From CAZEKB01 sp964512225 (GTDB taxonomy: Bacteria > Myxococcota_A > UBA796 > UBA9615): a stretch of 64,000 nucleotides of DNA. Where the stretch lies: the NCBI GenBank assembly GCA_964512225.1, contig CAZEKB010000005.1, positions 52,594-116,593 of the forward strand, given 5' to 3'. The translations under genes were made by a program, and so were the position numbers. A model generated the notes under the pieces. It was not told the DNA's origin. It did no database searches and saw only the letters and a list, made by a program, of their open reading frames with translations. Below are positions 18,949-28,085 of the stretch, piece after piece; position 1 is the first letter of the stretch; each line of letters starts with the position of its first letter.

Positions 18949-20524
18949 CGGCTCAGTCGCCGCAGTCGCCGAGCACGGTGTACTCGATGGCGATCTCGTC
19001 CCCGCCCTCGGGGATGTGACTGAGGTCGAAGATCACGGCGTTGAGGGCCGAGTTGAAGGTCCAGCCGACGTAGATGTTCACGCCGTTGAGCCGGACCTCG
19101 ATCGTGTCCTCGACGGGGGTGCGGGACAGCTCGAAGGTGTCCGCGTAGCTCTGGGACAGCCAGGCCAGGGCCGACAGGGTCGCGACCCAGTTGCTGTCGC
19201 AGATGCTCGCCGAGACGCCGCCGGTCGCGACCGTCGCGGCCACGTAGTCCGAGCCCGACCCGGCCGAGCCGCCCGCGCCCGAGCAGCCCGAAAGGCCGCC
19301 CGAGATGTCCGACAGGATCATCTTGTCCGGGTTGTCGCGCAGGCTGTAGAAGTAGTTCACGTAGTCCGCGACCGTCCCCAGCGACGTGCTCTGCTCCTGC
19401 TCGTCGGATACGAAGATGATCCGCAGACCCGCCTCGTCGCCCCGGTCGAAGCCGCTCAGGCACGCGCCCGAGCTCCAGCACAGGTACGCGCTCTGGAAGC
19501 CGCGCTCGGAAGCCGAGCCGCTGGTCCCCAGGTCGACGTTCGTCGCGAACGTGCCCGCCGGGTCCGCGGTGGACGTGGTCACGATCGGCGTCGAGCCCTG
19601 CAGCGCACCGTTGTCGCCCGTGTCCGTCGTCACCACGCCGATGTGGTAGTCCATGTTCAGCGCGTCGACGATCTGGATGAACGACGAGAAGTTCACCGCC
19701 AGCGACGTCTGCTCGTCGCCCATCGAGCACGAGTTGTCCACCACCCACAGCACGTCCGAGCCAGCGCTGCCTTCCTGCGCGAACTCGTCCGTGTTCGACT
19801 CGCCCAGGTGCGCGATCCCGAACTGCGTCCCCGTCTTGTCCGGCTGCGACGGGTCGTTGCTCTCGATGTGAAGCACGCCCGTGTCCGGCTCCACGTCGAT
19901 CGGGACGTAGTGAACCGCCAGCGTCTGAACCTCGTTCGGGTTCAGCACCGCGCCCTGCGGGATGCTGTGGATCAGGGTCATCTCGCCGTTGTTCGCGAGG
20001 TCCTCGAACCAGATGTTGTTCAGCGTCAGCGGCGCCCGACCGACGTTCGACACTTCCACGTCCAGCACGTTCACGCAGCCCAGCTCCATGTTCCCGAAGT
20101 CGAACGACTCCGGCTCGATCCGGATCGTCGGCGCCAGGCCCTCGGCCAGCAGACGCACCGTCACCTCCGGCGTCTCCCGGTCGTTCGAGGCCACGATCAG
20201 CGTCGCCTCGATGTGCTCGTCCTGCACCGGCGAGTACCGCAGCGTCAGCGTCGTCGCCTGCTCCGGCGTCAGCAGCGGCGACACGTTGTCCCGGTCCACG
20301 ATCTCGAACGAAGCGAAGTTGCTCAGCACCAGGTCCTGCACCTGCAGCGTGTCCGTGCCGATGTTCCGGATCGTCACCACCTGGTCGCGCGAGTCGCCCG
20401 CGTTCACTTCACCGAAGTCCACCACGTGCGGGTTCTCGGGATCCTCGCCCGTCACCTCGATGACCGCGTCCACCCGCGTGGGGTTCGTGGTGTCGGGGGG
20501 CGCGAGCAGGACGCTCTCGGAGCA
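18949..20524. repeat. Long tandem repeat, copy 2 (1576 bp)
   Basis: This is the partner of 17148-18723 in the same orientation. The flanks, signal-peptide codons and upstream regions of the two genes are different, so the duplicated unit does not include the promoters. Confidence 0.93.
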
Positions 20525-20593
20525 ACCGCTCAGGGCCGCGAAGGACCCGGCGATGCCGAGGAGCAAGCAGGAACGAAGAGAAAAACCGGTCAC
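18953..20593 (-). CDS. Lipoprotein with HYDIN-like domains and a vWA domain, copy 2
   Basis: The 546-residue product starts at GTG 20593 with GGAGG 6 nt upstream. The signal peptide MTGFSLRSCLLLGIAGSFAALSGC differs from copy 1 except for a few residues, while everything after the lipid cysteine is identical: HYDIN-like segments, MIDAS motif at Asp286, and C-terminus ending LGDCGD. The upstream 140 bp differ from copy 1, so the two genes may be expressed differently while making the same mature lipoprotein. Whether the second copy adds dosage or a different sorting fate cannot be told from sequence. Confidence 0.88.
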   Translation of the reverse strand: MTGFSLRSCLLLGIAGSFAALSGCSESVLLAPPDTTNPTRVDAVIEVTGEDPENPHVVDFGEVNAGDSRDQVVTIRNIGTDTLQVQDLVLSNFASFEIVDRDNVSPLLTPEQATTLTLRYSPVQDEHIEATLIVASNDRETPEVTVRLLAEGLAPTIRIEPESFDFGNMELGCVNVLDVEVSNVGRAPLTLNNIWFEDLANNGEMTLIHSIPQGAVLNPNEVQTLAVHYVPIDVEPDTGVLHIESNDPSQPDKTGTQFGIAHLGESNTDEFAQEGSAGSDVLWVVDNSCSMGDEQTSLAVNFSSFIQIVDALNMDYHIGVVTTDTGDNGALQGSTPIVTTSTADPAGTFATNVDLGTSGSASERGFQSAYLCWSSGACLSGFDRGDEAGLRIIFVSDEQEQSTSLGTVADYVNYFYSLRDNPDKMILSDISGGLSGCSGAGGSAGSGSDYVAATVATGGVSASICDSNWVATLSALAWLSQSYADTFELSRTPVEDTIEVRLNGVNIYVGWTFNSALNAVIFDLSHIPEGGDEIAIEYTVLGDCGD

Positions 20594-20733
20594 GTAACAC
20601 CTCCAAGAGTCGTCGGACAGTCCTTGCCGACTTCGAGCCGTAGACAGAGGTGTCCCGGCACGGACTCCAGACACCTGATCATGACCGGCGGGGGAGCGCT
20701 GTCAAGGGTTCCGAGTGGACCGGGGCCCATCGG

Positions 20734-22185
20734 TCAGCCCTCGAAGACGGACCCCGCGGTGAGCGCCGCCGCCAGCGCGCGACCCTTGAGCAGGGCCTCG
20801 TCCCACTCCTGGTCGGGATCGGAGTCGTACACGATGCCTCCCCCGACCCCGTACTCGGCGCGGCCACCGTGGAAGACGATCGTGCGAATGGCGACGCTGG
20901 TCGCCATCCCGCCGTCGGCCCCGATCCAGCCCAGGGCCCCGGTGTAGGCGCCGCGGCGGCTCCGCTCGAGCCCCTCGAGGATCTCCATGGCGCGGATCTT
21001 CGGGGCGCCGATGCACGAGCCCGGGGGAAAGGCCGCCTGCAGGAGGTCGAACGCGTCGGCCCCGTCCTGCAGCCGACCGTCGACGGCACCCACGAGGTGC
21101 CACACGGTCGGGTGCGCCTCGGCCACGATCGCCTCGTGGCGGGTGACGCTCCCGGGCTCGCACACCCGGCCCAGGTCGTTGCGCACGAGGTCGACGATCA
21201 TCGCGAGCTCCGCGCGGTCCTTGGCGGACGCGACCAGCTCCTCGCGCAGCCGCTCGTCCTCGGCGAACTCCCCGCGCGGGCGAGTGCCCTTGATGGGGCG
21301 ACTCCGAACCCGGCCGTCGGGGTGGAGGCCCAGGAAGGCCTCGGGGCTCGCCGATACGATGCGCGTGGCGGGCAGGTCGATGTAGGCGCCGTAGGGCGAC
21401 GGGTTCGATGCCCGCAGCCTCAGGTGGGTCGCCAGGGGGAGGTCCGGATCGGTCCACGGGCCCCGGAACCGCAGGGTGAGGTTCGCCTGGTAGATGTCCC
21501 CCGCCACGATGTGCTCGCGGATGCGCTGGACGCAGTCTGCGTGGTCGTCGCGACTCATCCCGGGCACGAGCACCCCGTCGAGCACGGCGTCTCGGTTCAG
21601 CGGGCGCTCGGTCGCGTGCTCGGGGAGCCGCCACTTCTCCAGCAGGTGGCGGGGGGCGGCGCTGCCGTCGGGGGCGGGGAGGGCCGAGTGCCGCACCTCG
21701 CCGGTGTCCGTGCGGATGTTCAGGACCTCGTCGTAGAGCCCCAGCAGGAAGTCCCACCGCAGCTCCTCCGGGAGGATCCTCGGGACCGTCTCGAAGGTGC
21801 GCCCGAGGTCGTAGGAGAAGCACCCCGCGAGGCCGCCGGTGAACAGCGGGGCCTCGTCCGAGGACGTGGGCGGGGCCGTGATGTCCGCGGGGCGCTTCTT
21901 GAGGCGACGCCAGATCGTGGCGAGCCGCGCGTAGGCGCTGCCGGTGCGCGGATCGTGGCGACGCATCGCCTCCTTCCAGCCTCGACCGCCGCGGGGACCC
22001 TGCTCGATCTGGAGCTTGTCGCCTCGCCCGAGGATCCACACCGCGGGCTCCGCCGCCATGGTCGTCCAGGGGCCCGCGCTCCCCGTCGCCGAGCTCGTAT
22101 CCAGCCACAGCGCGCCCGGGCGCTGGGCGAGGGCGGCGAGCCTCTCGCCGGGCGACGCGACTACCGTCGACACGCGCTCACCCAA
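20734..22185 (-). CDS. pabB: Aminodeoxychorismate synthase component I (PabB)
   Basis: The 483-residue product belongs to the chorismate-utilising family. The characteristic catalytic block contains PIKGTRPRG, whose PIKGT lysine distinguishes PabB from anthranilate synthase (PIAGT). Also present are DIYQANLTLRF, SPEAFLGL, LVRNDLGRVCEPGSV, EAHPTVWHLVGAV, FPPGSCIGAPKIRAMEIL and a C-terminal GGGIVYDSDPDQEWDE. The enzyme makes 4-amino-4-deoxychorismate for folate together with a PabA glutaminase, which is not in this window. The start at 22185 overlaps thiE by 25 bp; a GTG a few codons inside is an alternative. It is the last gene of the four-gene minus-strand operon. Confidence 0.9.
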   Translation of the reverse strand: MGERVSTVVASPGERLAALAQRPGALWLDTSSATGSAGPWTTMAAEPAVWILGRGDKLQIEQGPRGGRGWKEAMRRHDPRTGSAYARLATIWRRLKKRPADITAPPTSSDEAPLFTGGLAGCFSYDLGRTFETVPRILPEELRWDFLLGLYDEVLNIRTDTGEVRHSALPAPDGSAAPRHLLEKWRLPEHATERPLNRDAVLDGVLVPGMSRDDHADCVQRIREHIVAGDIYQANLTLRFRGPWTDPDLPLATHLRLRASNPSPYGAYIDLPATRIVSASPEAFLGLHPDGRVRSRPIKGTRPRGEFAEDERLREELVASAKDRAELAMIVDLVRNDLGRVCEPGSVTRHEAIVAEAHPTVWHLVGAVDGRLQDGADAFDLLQAAFPPGSCIGAPKIRAMEILEGLERSRRGAYTGALGWIGADGGMATSVAIRTIVFHGGRAEYGVGGGIVYDSDPDQEWDEALLKGRALAAALTAGSVFEG

Positions 22186-22802
22186 GCCGCCGCTTCGGTC
22201 CGTGGGTCGGACGCGCGCGCGAGGGCCCCGATCGCGACCACGGCGTGGGGCCGGGCTCGCCAGACCTCGGCCCGGTTCGCGGCGTCGATCCCCCCGATGG
22301 CGACCACCGGGACCGTGCTCGCGGCCACCGCCTCCCGCAGGCCGGCGACGCCGGTGGCGGGGTCGGGCGAGCGGTCGTCGTCGTCGTGCAGGTGCTTGCC
22401 CGCGGCCGAGAAGACGGGGCCGAAGCCGACGTAGTCGATGGGCAGGTCCGCTGCCCGCCGGACCTGGTCGAGGTCGTGCGTCGACCAGCCGAGGACACGA
22501 TCCGGCAGCAGCGCGCGCGCCTCCGCCGGGTCCATGTCGTCCTGACCGAGGTGCACGCCCACGTTCGGGAACTCGGCCGCGAGCCGGGGGTGGTCGTTGA
22601 GGATCAGCACGGCCCCGACCTTCGCAGAATCGGTCGACAGCGTCTCCAGCGCGGGCCGAATGAGGGCCTCGGCGCGGTGCTTCATCCGCAGCTGGACGAC
22701 GCGCACCCCGGCCGCCAGGAGGGCTCGCCCGAAGGCCACCACGTCGGGGGACGCGTCCGCATCGGCGATCCCGTAGAAACCGCCGGGGAGGGGGGCTCTC
22801 AC
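22161..22802 (-). CDS. thiE: Thiamine phosphate synthase (ThiE/TenI family)
   Basis: The 213-residue TIM-barrel product contains GVRVVQLRMK, LILNDHPRLAAEFPNVGVHLGQDDMDP, GWSTHD, VGFGPVFSAAGKH and VVAIGGIDAAN, the order of the ThiE/TenI phosphate-binding and substrate sites. ThiE joins hydroxymethylpyrimidine diphosphate to thiazole phosphate; TenI relatives are aminotransferring or isomerising homologues, and HLGQDD favours ThiE. GTG 22802 overlaps the stop of the ntrC-like gene as GTGA. The frame is open much further upstream inside that gene, but no family residues occur there. No other thiamine gene is near. Confidence 0.82.
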   Translation of the reverse strand: MRAPLPGGFYGIADADASPDVVAFGRALLAAGVRVVQLRMKHRAEALIRPALETLSTDSAKVGAVLILNDHPRLAAEFPNVGVHLGQDDMDPAEARALLPDRVLGWSTHDLDQVRRAADLPIDYVGFGPVFSAAGKHLHDDDDRSPDPATGVAGLREAVAASTVPVVAIGGIDAANRAEVWRARPHAVVAIGALARASDPRTEAAAWVSACRR

Positions 22803-24274
22803 CGGCGGCGACGGCTCCGGCGACGGACCTCGTTGATGTCGATCTCGTGCTCGTCGAGCTTGCGCCGCAGCGTATTGCGGTTCAGGCCGAGCAGCGCGGC
22901 GGCCCGCACCTGGTTCCCGCCGGTGCGCGACATCACGAGCTCGAGGATGACCCGCTCGGCCGTCCCGACCACGAGGTTGTGCAGGTCGAAGCGCTCGTTC
23001 TTGTCCGGCTCGGGGAAGTTGCGCACGACCGGTCGGAGCCGGTTGACGAGCATCGTCTCGAACGACTCCTCCTGGGCGCCCGTGCGCCGCAGGTTGAGCT
23101 TGCCGGTGGGCCCCACGAGGTCGGGGACGCGGATCACGGGGCCCTGGGCGAACGTCGCCGCGCGCACGAGGGTGTTCTCGAGCTCGCGCACGTTGCCGGG
23201 CCACGTGTACTGGCCGAGCCACTCCAGCGCCTCGGGCGACAGCGCTCGCTCGGGGATCGCCCCGGACCCGGCGTGGCGCTCGAGGAGCCACGCCGCGAGC
23301 ATCGGGATGTCCTCGGTGCGCTCGCGCAGGGGCGGCAGCTCGAGGGTGAGGACGTTGAGGCGGTAGAAGAGGTCGCCGCGGAAGTGACCGGACCGCACCT
23401 GCTCGGCGAGGTTGCGGTTCGTCGCCGCGATCACGCGCACGTCGACCTTCACCGGGCGGTCGGCGCCGAGGGGATAGAACTCGCGCTCCTGGAGGACCCG
23501 CAGCAGCTTCGCCTGCAGCGCCGCGGGCATCTCGCCCACCTCGTCGAGGAAGAGGGTGCCCCCCTGGGCCGCGAGGAACTTGCCGGGCTTGCTCCGGTGG
23601 GCGCCGGTGAAGGCGCCGCGGGTGTGTCCGAACAGGTCCGCCTCGAGGAGCTCGGTGGGGATGGCGGCCACGTTCACGGCCACGAAGGGCCCCGTCGCCC
23701 GCTCGCTCTCGCGGTGCAGGATGCGCGCGACCAGCTCCTTGCCCGTGCCGCTCTCGCCCGTGACCAGGACCGGGTAGTCGCTCGCGGCGGCGCGGCCGAT
23801 GGCCTTGAAGACCCGCTGCATCGCGGGGCTGCGTCCGTAGAGGGTCTTCGTATCGGGGCGCGCGGCGTCGCCGTCGACGATCGCCTGGACGGGGCGCGCG
23901 AGCGACGTCCGGTCCTTCACCGCCCGGAGGACGAGCTCCTCGAACAGGTCGATGTCGAACGGCTTGCAGAGGTACTCGTACGCGCCGCTCTTCATCGCGT
24001 CGATGGCGTTGGCCATCGTGTTCTGCGCGGTGATGACGATCACGTGCGGGGGGTCGTCGAGCGACCGCACCTCCCGGAGCACGTCGAGGCCCCCCATGGA
24101 CGGCATCTTGATGTCGACGATGGCCACGTCGAAGCGGTCCTTGCGGAGGAGATCGAGGGCGCTGCGACCGTCGTCCGTCTGCGCGACGTCGAGCCCCTGG
24201 CCGGCCAGGGCCTTCCCCAAGACGGTGCGCAGGGTGCGGTCATCCTCAGCGATCAGAACCCGAGGCGAGATCAA
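22799..24274 (-). CDS. NtrC-family sigma-54-dependent response regulator
   Basis: The 491-residue product has a receiver domain (LIAEDD, phospho-acceptor Asp54 in VAIVDIKMP, conserved Thr and Lys further on), an AAA+ domain with Walker A GESGTGKE and the sigma-54-contacting GAFTGA (in TRGAFTGAHRS), and a Fis-type HTH at the C-terminus (AALLGLNRNTLRRKL). The last HTH resembles NtrC, whose usual output is nitrogen metabolism; the targets here are unknown. TTG 24274 is chosen because it overlaps the upstream histidine kinase stop (TTGA) and sits just before the receiver fold; an upstream ATG at 24388 would add about 38 residues overlapping the kinase gene. Confidence 0.93.
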   Translation of the reverse strand: MISPRVLIAEDDRTLRTVLGKALAGQGLDVAQTDDGRSALDLLRKDRFDVAIVDIKMPSMGGLDVLREVRSLDDPPHVIVITAQNTMANAIDAMKSGAYEYLCKPFDIDLFEELVLRAVKDRTSLARPVQAIVDGDAARPDTKTLYGRSPAMQRVFKAIGRAAASDYPVLVTGESGTGKELVARILHRESERATGPFVAVNVAAIPTELLEADLFGHTRGAFTGAHRSKPGKFLAAQGGTLFLDEVGEMPAALQAKLLRVLQEREFYPLGADRPVKVDVRVIAATNRNLAEQVRSGHFRGDLFYRLNVLTLELPPLRERTEDIPMLAAWLLERHAGSGAIPERALSPEALEWLGQYTWPGNVRELENTLVRAATFAQGPVIRVPDLVGPTGKLNLRRTGAQEESFETMLVNRLRPVVRNFPEPDKNERFDLHNLVVGTAERVILELVMSRTGGNQVRAAALLGLNRNTLRRKLDEHEIDINEVRRRSRRRR

Positions 24275-25476
24275 AGGAGGGTCTCCAAGGCGTGGGCTGG
24301 GAGCGGGCGTCGCCTGCCTCGGGTCGGATCGACCTCGACGTGCGCTCGGATGGGGGGGAGTCGTTCGAAGAGAGTCAGGCCGAAGCACGCGCCGCGGGCG
24401 CCGAGGGCCTCGTCCGCCGAGGGACGGGGCCGCACGTCGATGCCGCCGCCGTGGTCCTCCACCGCGAGCCGCGTCACGAACAGGCCGAGGCCCGAGCCCT
24501 CGAGCTTCGTGGTGGCGAAGGGCACGAAGAGGTCCTCTTCGGCTTCGGGCTCGATGCCGGGACCGTCGTCCTGGACCTCGAGCCGGATCGTGAGCCCGCG
24601 GTCGAGGCCGCCCTCTCGGAACCGGCCCTCGGGCTCGACGCGCGTGCGCACCCGGATCGTCGACTCGGCCGCCTCGGCGGCGTTGCGGAGCAGGTTCCCC
24701 ACGGCCTCGGCGAGGCGCACCGGGTCGCCTTCGACCGGGGGGAGGGAGGGGTCGAGATCGAGGCGGAACTCCACGCTCCGCATGGACCGGTCGGCCTCGA
24801 GCAGGGCGATCGAGTCGTGCACGAGCAGGTTGAGCGATACCGACGCCCGACGCAGGGGCGAGGGGCGCGCGAGCTCCATGAGGCGGCTCACCCGATCACC
24901 GATTCGATCGGCCTCTTGAATGATCAAAGCCGTCAACTCGTCACACTCATCGGCTACCGTGGAATCGGCGGAAGATCCGTCCGATTTCACAGGTTCAAGT
25001 AAGGCGAGACCGCGCAGGTTCCGACGGAGGAGCTGGGCGGCGCCACGGATTCCGCCGAGCGGGTTCCGGATCTCGTGCGCGAGGCCGGCCGCGAGCCCCG
25101 CGAGCCACGCGAGGCGGCCCCGAAAGCTCTCCCCCCGGGGGTGGGCGTCGGGATCCGTGGCGGGAGCGACGACGAGGACGACGAGCCCCGATTCGGGCCC
25201 GGCGGCCCCGGTGATGGAGAGTTTTGTCGTGGATCGATCCCAGGCGACGCCCGCAGCCGTGCAGCTCGACGCTCCGTCCAGGATCCGCCCGACCACCGAG
25301 ATCGCCTCCACCGGCGCGACCTCCCCGAGCGCCGCGCCCTCGAGGCGCGCGAGGGAGCGGCCGAGCAGCTCCTCGGCGCAGCCCGTGGCCCGCTCGACCC
25401 GACCGTCGCGGATGCTGAGTACGCCCACCGGCAGGTGGCGCAAGAGATCGTCCGCGCTGGGGGCTTCGAGCGGCAT
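24271..25476 (-). CDS. NtrB-like soluble sensor histidine kinase
   Basis: The 401-residue product, read from ATG 25476, has a PAS-like sensor (LLRHLPVGVLSIRDGRVERA), the H-box GLAAGLAHEIRNPLGGIRG with phospho-His134, an N-box GNLLRNAAEAAE, and G-boxes DDGPGI and GSGLGLF. No membrane segment is seen, so it is cytoplasmic like NtrB. It is coupled to the response regulator by a 4-base overlap and is almost certainly its cognate kinase. A TTG at 25581 would add 35 residues, so the start is not fixed. It is divergent from the MltD-like gene. Confidence 0.9.
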   Translation of the reverse strand: MPLEAPSADDLLRHLPVGVLSIRDGRVERATGCAEELLGRSLARLEGAALGEVAPVEAISVVGRILDGASSCTAAGVAWDRSTTKLSITGAAGPESGLVVLVVAPATDPDAHPRGESFRGRLAWLAGLAAGLAHEIRNPLGGIRGAAQLLRRNLRGLALLEPVKSDGSSADSTVADECDELTALIIQEADRIGDRVSRLMELARPSPLRRASVSLNLLVHDSIALLEADRSMRSVEFRLDLDPSLPPVEGDPVRLAEAVGNLLRNAAEAAESTIRVRTRVEPEGRFREGGLDRGLTIRLEVQDDGPGIEPEAEEDLFVPFATTKLEGSGLGLFVTRLAVEDHGGGIDVRPRPSADEALGARGACFGLTLFERLPPIRAHVEVDPTRGRRRPLPAHALETLL

Positions 25477-25641
25477 GACCGGGGTGCGAAAGCCGCGCCG
25501 GGCGCGCTCGCAGGGAGGTTCTAACACCGGCCCGGGGGCGCGGTGTGGCGAAAACAGGGCCTCCTCGAAGGTCGCACTCAAGTCATCGAACCCGCGGCGG
25601 ATTCTCGGTCCGCTCGCCGTTCGTTTTCACCCCCGTTCGGG

Positions 25642-25647
25642 TAAAAT
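25642..25647 (+). promoter_or_regulatory. Candidate -10 element TAAAAT of the MltD-like gene
   Basis: TAAAAT lies in a locally AT-richer patch 18 nt before ATG 25666. It would give a leader of about 12 nt and argues against the in-frame GTG at 25648 as the start. Confidence 0.4.
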
Positions 25648-25665
25648 GTGACAATATCGACGCCG

Positions 25666-28053
25666 ATGCACGGACCCACTCCGAGAGGCTCCTTCCACAG
25701 CCGTTCCGCGGTCTTTCTACTCGCCGTTGTTTGGGTTTTCCCCAGCGCCGCCATCGCACAATCCACAGGTTCATCCACAGATCCCGCCAAGCTCGCCCTG
25801 AGGAAGCCGTTCGGCAAGAAGCCGGCCCGGGCCAAGGAAGAGGTGCCGGACGCACGATCCGAGCTCCTCGAGCGGATCCGCGGCGAGTCGGAAGATCCGG
25901 CGACGTGCTTCATCGAGCCCACCCCGCTGCCCGCTCGGGAGCCGCCGCCCACCGCGTTCGCCGAGCACGAGATCGAGCTGCTGCTGAGCGAGGTGCTGAG
26001 CGGGTTCGAGGCGCACGAGCAGGAGTTCATCGAGGCCGCCCAGGACGAGATGACCGACGAGCGGTTCGAGGAGCTCGCCTACTTCGGGTCCGCGGACCAC
26101 CTGATGCATCCGAGCTCGGACTTCTACACGGACCCGCTCGCGACGCTCGTCACCCCGCCGCTCCTGCTCAACCGGATCGATCCCCGGGACTTCGACATCC
26201 CGATCGTGCTCAACGACCGCACCGAAGCCTGGATGACGTACTTCCTCACGCGCGGCCGGCGGTACTACACCCGCTGGCTCGCCCGCGGGGAGCGGTATCT
26301 GCCGCTGCTCCGGGAGCGCCTGCAGGAGGCCGGGTTGCCCCAGGACCTGGCGTACCAGGCGATGATCGAGTCGGGCTTCAACCCGTACGCGACCTCGCGG
26401 GCGAAGGCCGTCGGCGTGTGGCAGTTCATGTCCTACACGGGCAAGCACTACGACCTGCAGATCGACTGGTGGGTCGACGAGCGTCGGAACCCCGATCTGG
26501 CGACGACCGCGGCGATCAACTATCTGTCCTACCTGTACCGGCTCTTCGGCGACTGGACGCTCGCGTCGGCCGCCTACAACGCCGGCGAGGGGAAGATCGG
26601 GCGGGCGATCAAGCGGTACGGCACGCGCGACCTGTGGGAGCTGTCGGCCGACAAGCGGACGTACCTGAAGCCCGAGACGAAGAACTACGTCCCGAAGATC
26701 ATGGCCGCGGCCATCCTCAGCAAGTACCGCGACCGGTACGGCCTCACCGGGGAGATCCTCGAAGAGGACCGCCTCGCCGCGTGGAGCTTCGACAAGGTGC
26801 AGGTCCCCGAAGCGACGGGCCTCGCCGTGGTGGCGAAGATCCTCGGCATCGAGGAGGAGGAGCTCGAGGCGATCAACCCCGAGCTGCGCCGCTGGTGCAC
26901 GCCCCCGGGCATCGAGAACTACCCGCTCAACGTGCCCGTCGGCAGCGGCGAGAACCTGCTCGCGGAGCTGAAGAAGATCCCCGAGGAGGATCGGGTCACG
27001 TTCGTTCGCTACAAGATCCGTCGGGGCGACACGATCGGGGCCATCAGCGGCCGGTACGGCGTGCCCACCAAGGCGATCATGAAGATGAACGGCATCCGCG
27101 ACGCCCGGCGCCTGCGGATCGGGCAGCACCTCGTGGTGCCCGTGCGGCCCACGGGCGCCGGAGCGCAGGACCGCACCCTCGTCCACGTGGTCGCCAAGGG
27201 CGAGAGCCTGTCGATCATCGCGAAGCGCTACGGGACGACGGTCGCCCACCTCCAGGAGAAGAACCGCCTCAAGGGCACGACGCTGTCGATCGGCCAGCGG
27301 CTCACCGTCACCGGCTCCAAGGCTTCGGCCCCCGCGGCGAAGAGGTCGTCGACCCCGAAGCTCGCCTCCGGCAAGACGCAGTGGCACACGGTGAAGGGCG
27401 GCGACACGCTCGGCGCCATCGCGAAGCGACACGGCACCACCGTGGCGACGGTCAAGAAGCTCAACGGGCTCAAGGGCGACCGCATCCGCGTCGGGCAGCG
27501 GCTCAAGGTGGGTCGGACGGCGGGCAAGGCCGTCGCGAAGACCGGCAAGACGTCCAGCTACGTCGTCCAGAAGGGCGACGTCGTGGGCACGATCGCCCAG
27601 AAGTTCGGCATGTCGATCGCCGACCTCCGGTCCCTCAACAAGCTCTCGCGCGACCGCATCTACGTGGGGCAGACGCTGAAGGTGCGCCGGTCGGGGGGCG
27701 CGACGGCGTCCGCGAAGAAGCCCGCCAAGACGCGGACGTACACCGTGAAGTCGGGCGACGCGCTGAGCGTCATCGCGTCGCGCCACGGCGTCTCCACGTC
27801 GGACATCAAGCGCTGGAACGGCCTGAAGTCGGACCGCATCAAGGTCGGCCAGAAGCTCACCATCAAGGGCGGGTCGAGCGCTCCGACCACGCGCACGGCG
27901 TCGGTGAAGACGGCGACCTACACCGTGAAGGCCGGGGACACGCTGTGGGAGATCGCGCGCAAGAACGGCGTGACGGTCGACTCGATCAAGCGCACCAACG
28001 GCCTCCGGTCGAACTCGCTGAAGCCGGGACAGAAGCTGCGCATCCGAAAGTAG
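25666..28053 (+). CDS. MltD-like lytic transglycosylase with six LysM domains
   Basis: This is a periplasmic or outer-membrane peptidoglycan lytic transglycosylase of 795 residues. It has a signal peptide (SAVFLLAVVWVFPSAAIA) and an SLT (GH23) domain at about 205-330 with catalytic Glu235 in YQAMIESGFNPYA, followed by AVGVWQFM, INYLSYLYRLFGDW and ASAAYNAGEGKI. Six LysM peptidoglycan-binding modules then run to the C-terminus, each starting like YTVKxGDxLxxIA and ending VGQxLxV. E. coli MltD has two LysM, so six is unusually many. No lipobox is seen, unlike MltD. It lies 33 bp upstream of the hybrid kinase gene, which has its own TATGAT box. Confidence 0.92.
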   Translation: MHGPTPRGSFHSRSAVFLLAVVWVFPSAAIAQSTGSSTDPAKLALRKPFGKKPARAKEEVPDARSELLERIRGESEDPATCFIEPTPLPAREPPPTAFAEHEIELLLSEVLSGFEAHEQEFIEAAQDEMTDERFEELAYFGSADHLMHPSSDFYTDPLATLVTPPLLLNRIDPRDFDIPIVLNDRTEAWMTYFLTRGRRYYTRWLARGERYLPLLRERLQEAGLPQDLAYQAMIESGFNPYATSRAKAVGVWQFMSYTGKHYDLQIDWWVDERRNPDLATTAAINYLSYLYRLFGDWTLASAAYNAGEGKIGRAIKRYGTRDLWELSADKRTYLKPETKNYVPKIMAAAILSKYRDRYGLTGEILEEDRLAAWSFDKVQVPEATGLAVVAKILGIEEEELEAINPELRRWCTPPGIENYPLNVPVGSGENLLAELKKIPEEDRVTFVRYKIRRGDTIGAISGRYGVPTKAIMKMNGIRDARRLRIGQHLVVPVRPTGAGAQDRTLVHVVAKGESLSIIAKRYGTTVAHLQEKNRLKGTTLSIGQRLTVTGSKASAPAAKRSSTPKLASGKTQWHTVKGGDTLGAIAKRHGTTVATVKKLNGLKGDRIRVGQRLKVGRTAGKAVAKTGKTSSYVVQKGDVVGTIAQKFGMSIADLRSLNKLSRDRIYVGQTLKVRRSGGATASAKKPAKTRTYTVKSGDALSVIASRHGVSTSDIKRWNGLKSDRIKVGQKLTIKGGSSAPTTRTASVKTATYTVKAGDTLWEIARKNGVTVDSIKRTNGLRSNSLKPGQKLRIRK

Positions 28054-28071
28054 ACGGCGCGAGGGCGTGCG

Positions 28072-28077
28072 TATGAT
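28072..28077 (+). promoter_or_regulatory. Candidate leaderless -10 element TATGAT
   Basis: TATGAT, close to the TATAAT consensus, ends 8 nt before GTG 28086. The eight intervening bases are GCCCCGCC, with no ribosome site. It would drive the kinase-efflux operon. Confidence 0.45.
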
Positions 28078-28085
28078 GCCCCGCC

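Noticed and set aside
20718..20735. Small inverted repeat GACCG...CGGTC at the end of pabB
   Set aside because: The 5-bp arms are too weak, and no T-run follows on the minus strand, so it is not called as a terminator.
25759..25779. Two near DnaA-box words (CAATCCACA, TCATCCACA)
   Set aside because: Only two imperfect boxes, inside the signal-peptide codons of the MltD-like gene, without dnaA or dnaN nearby.
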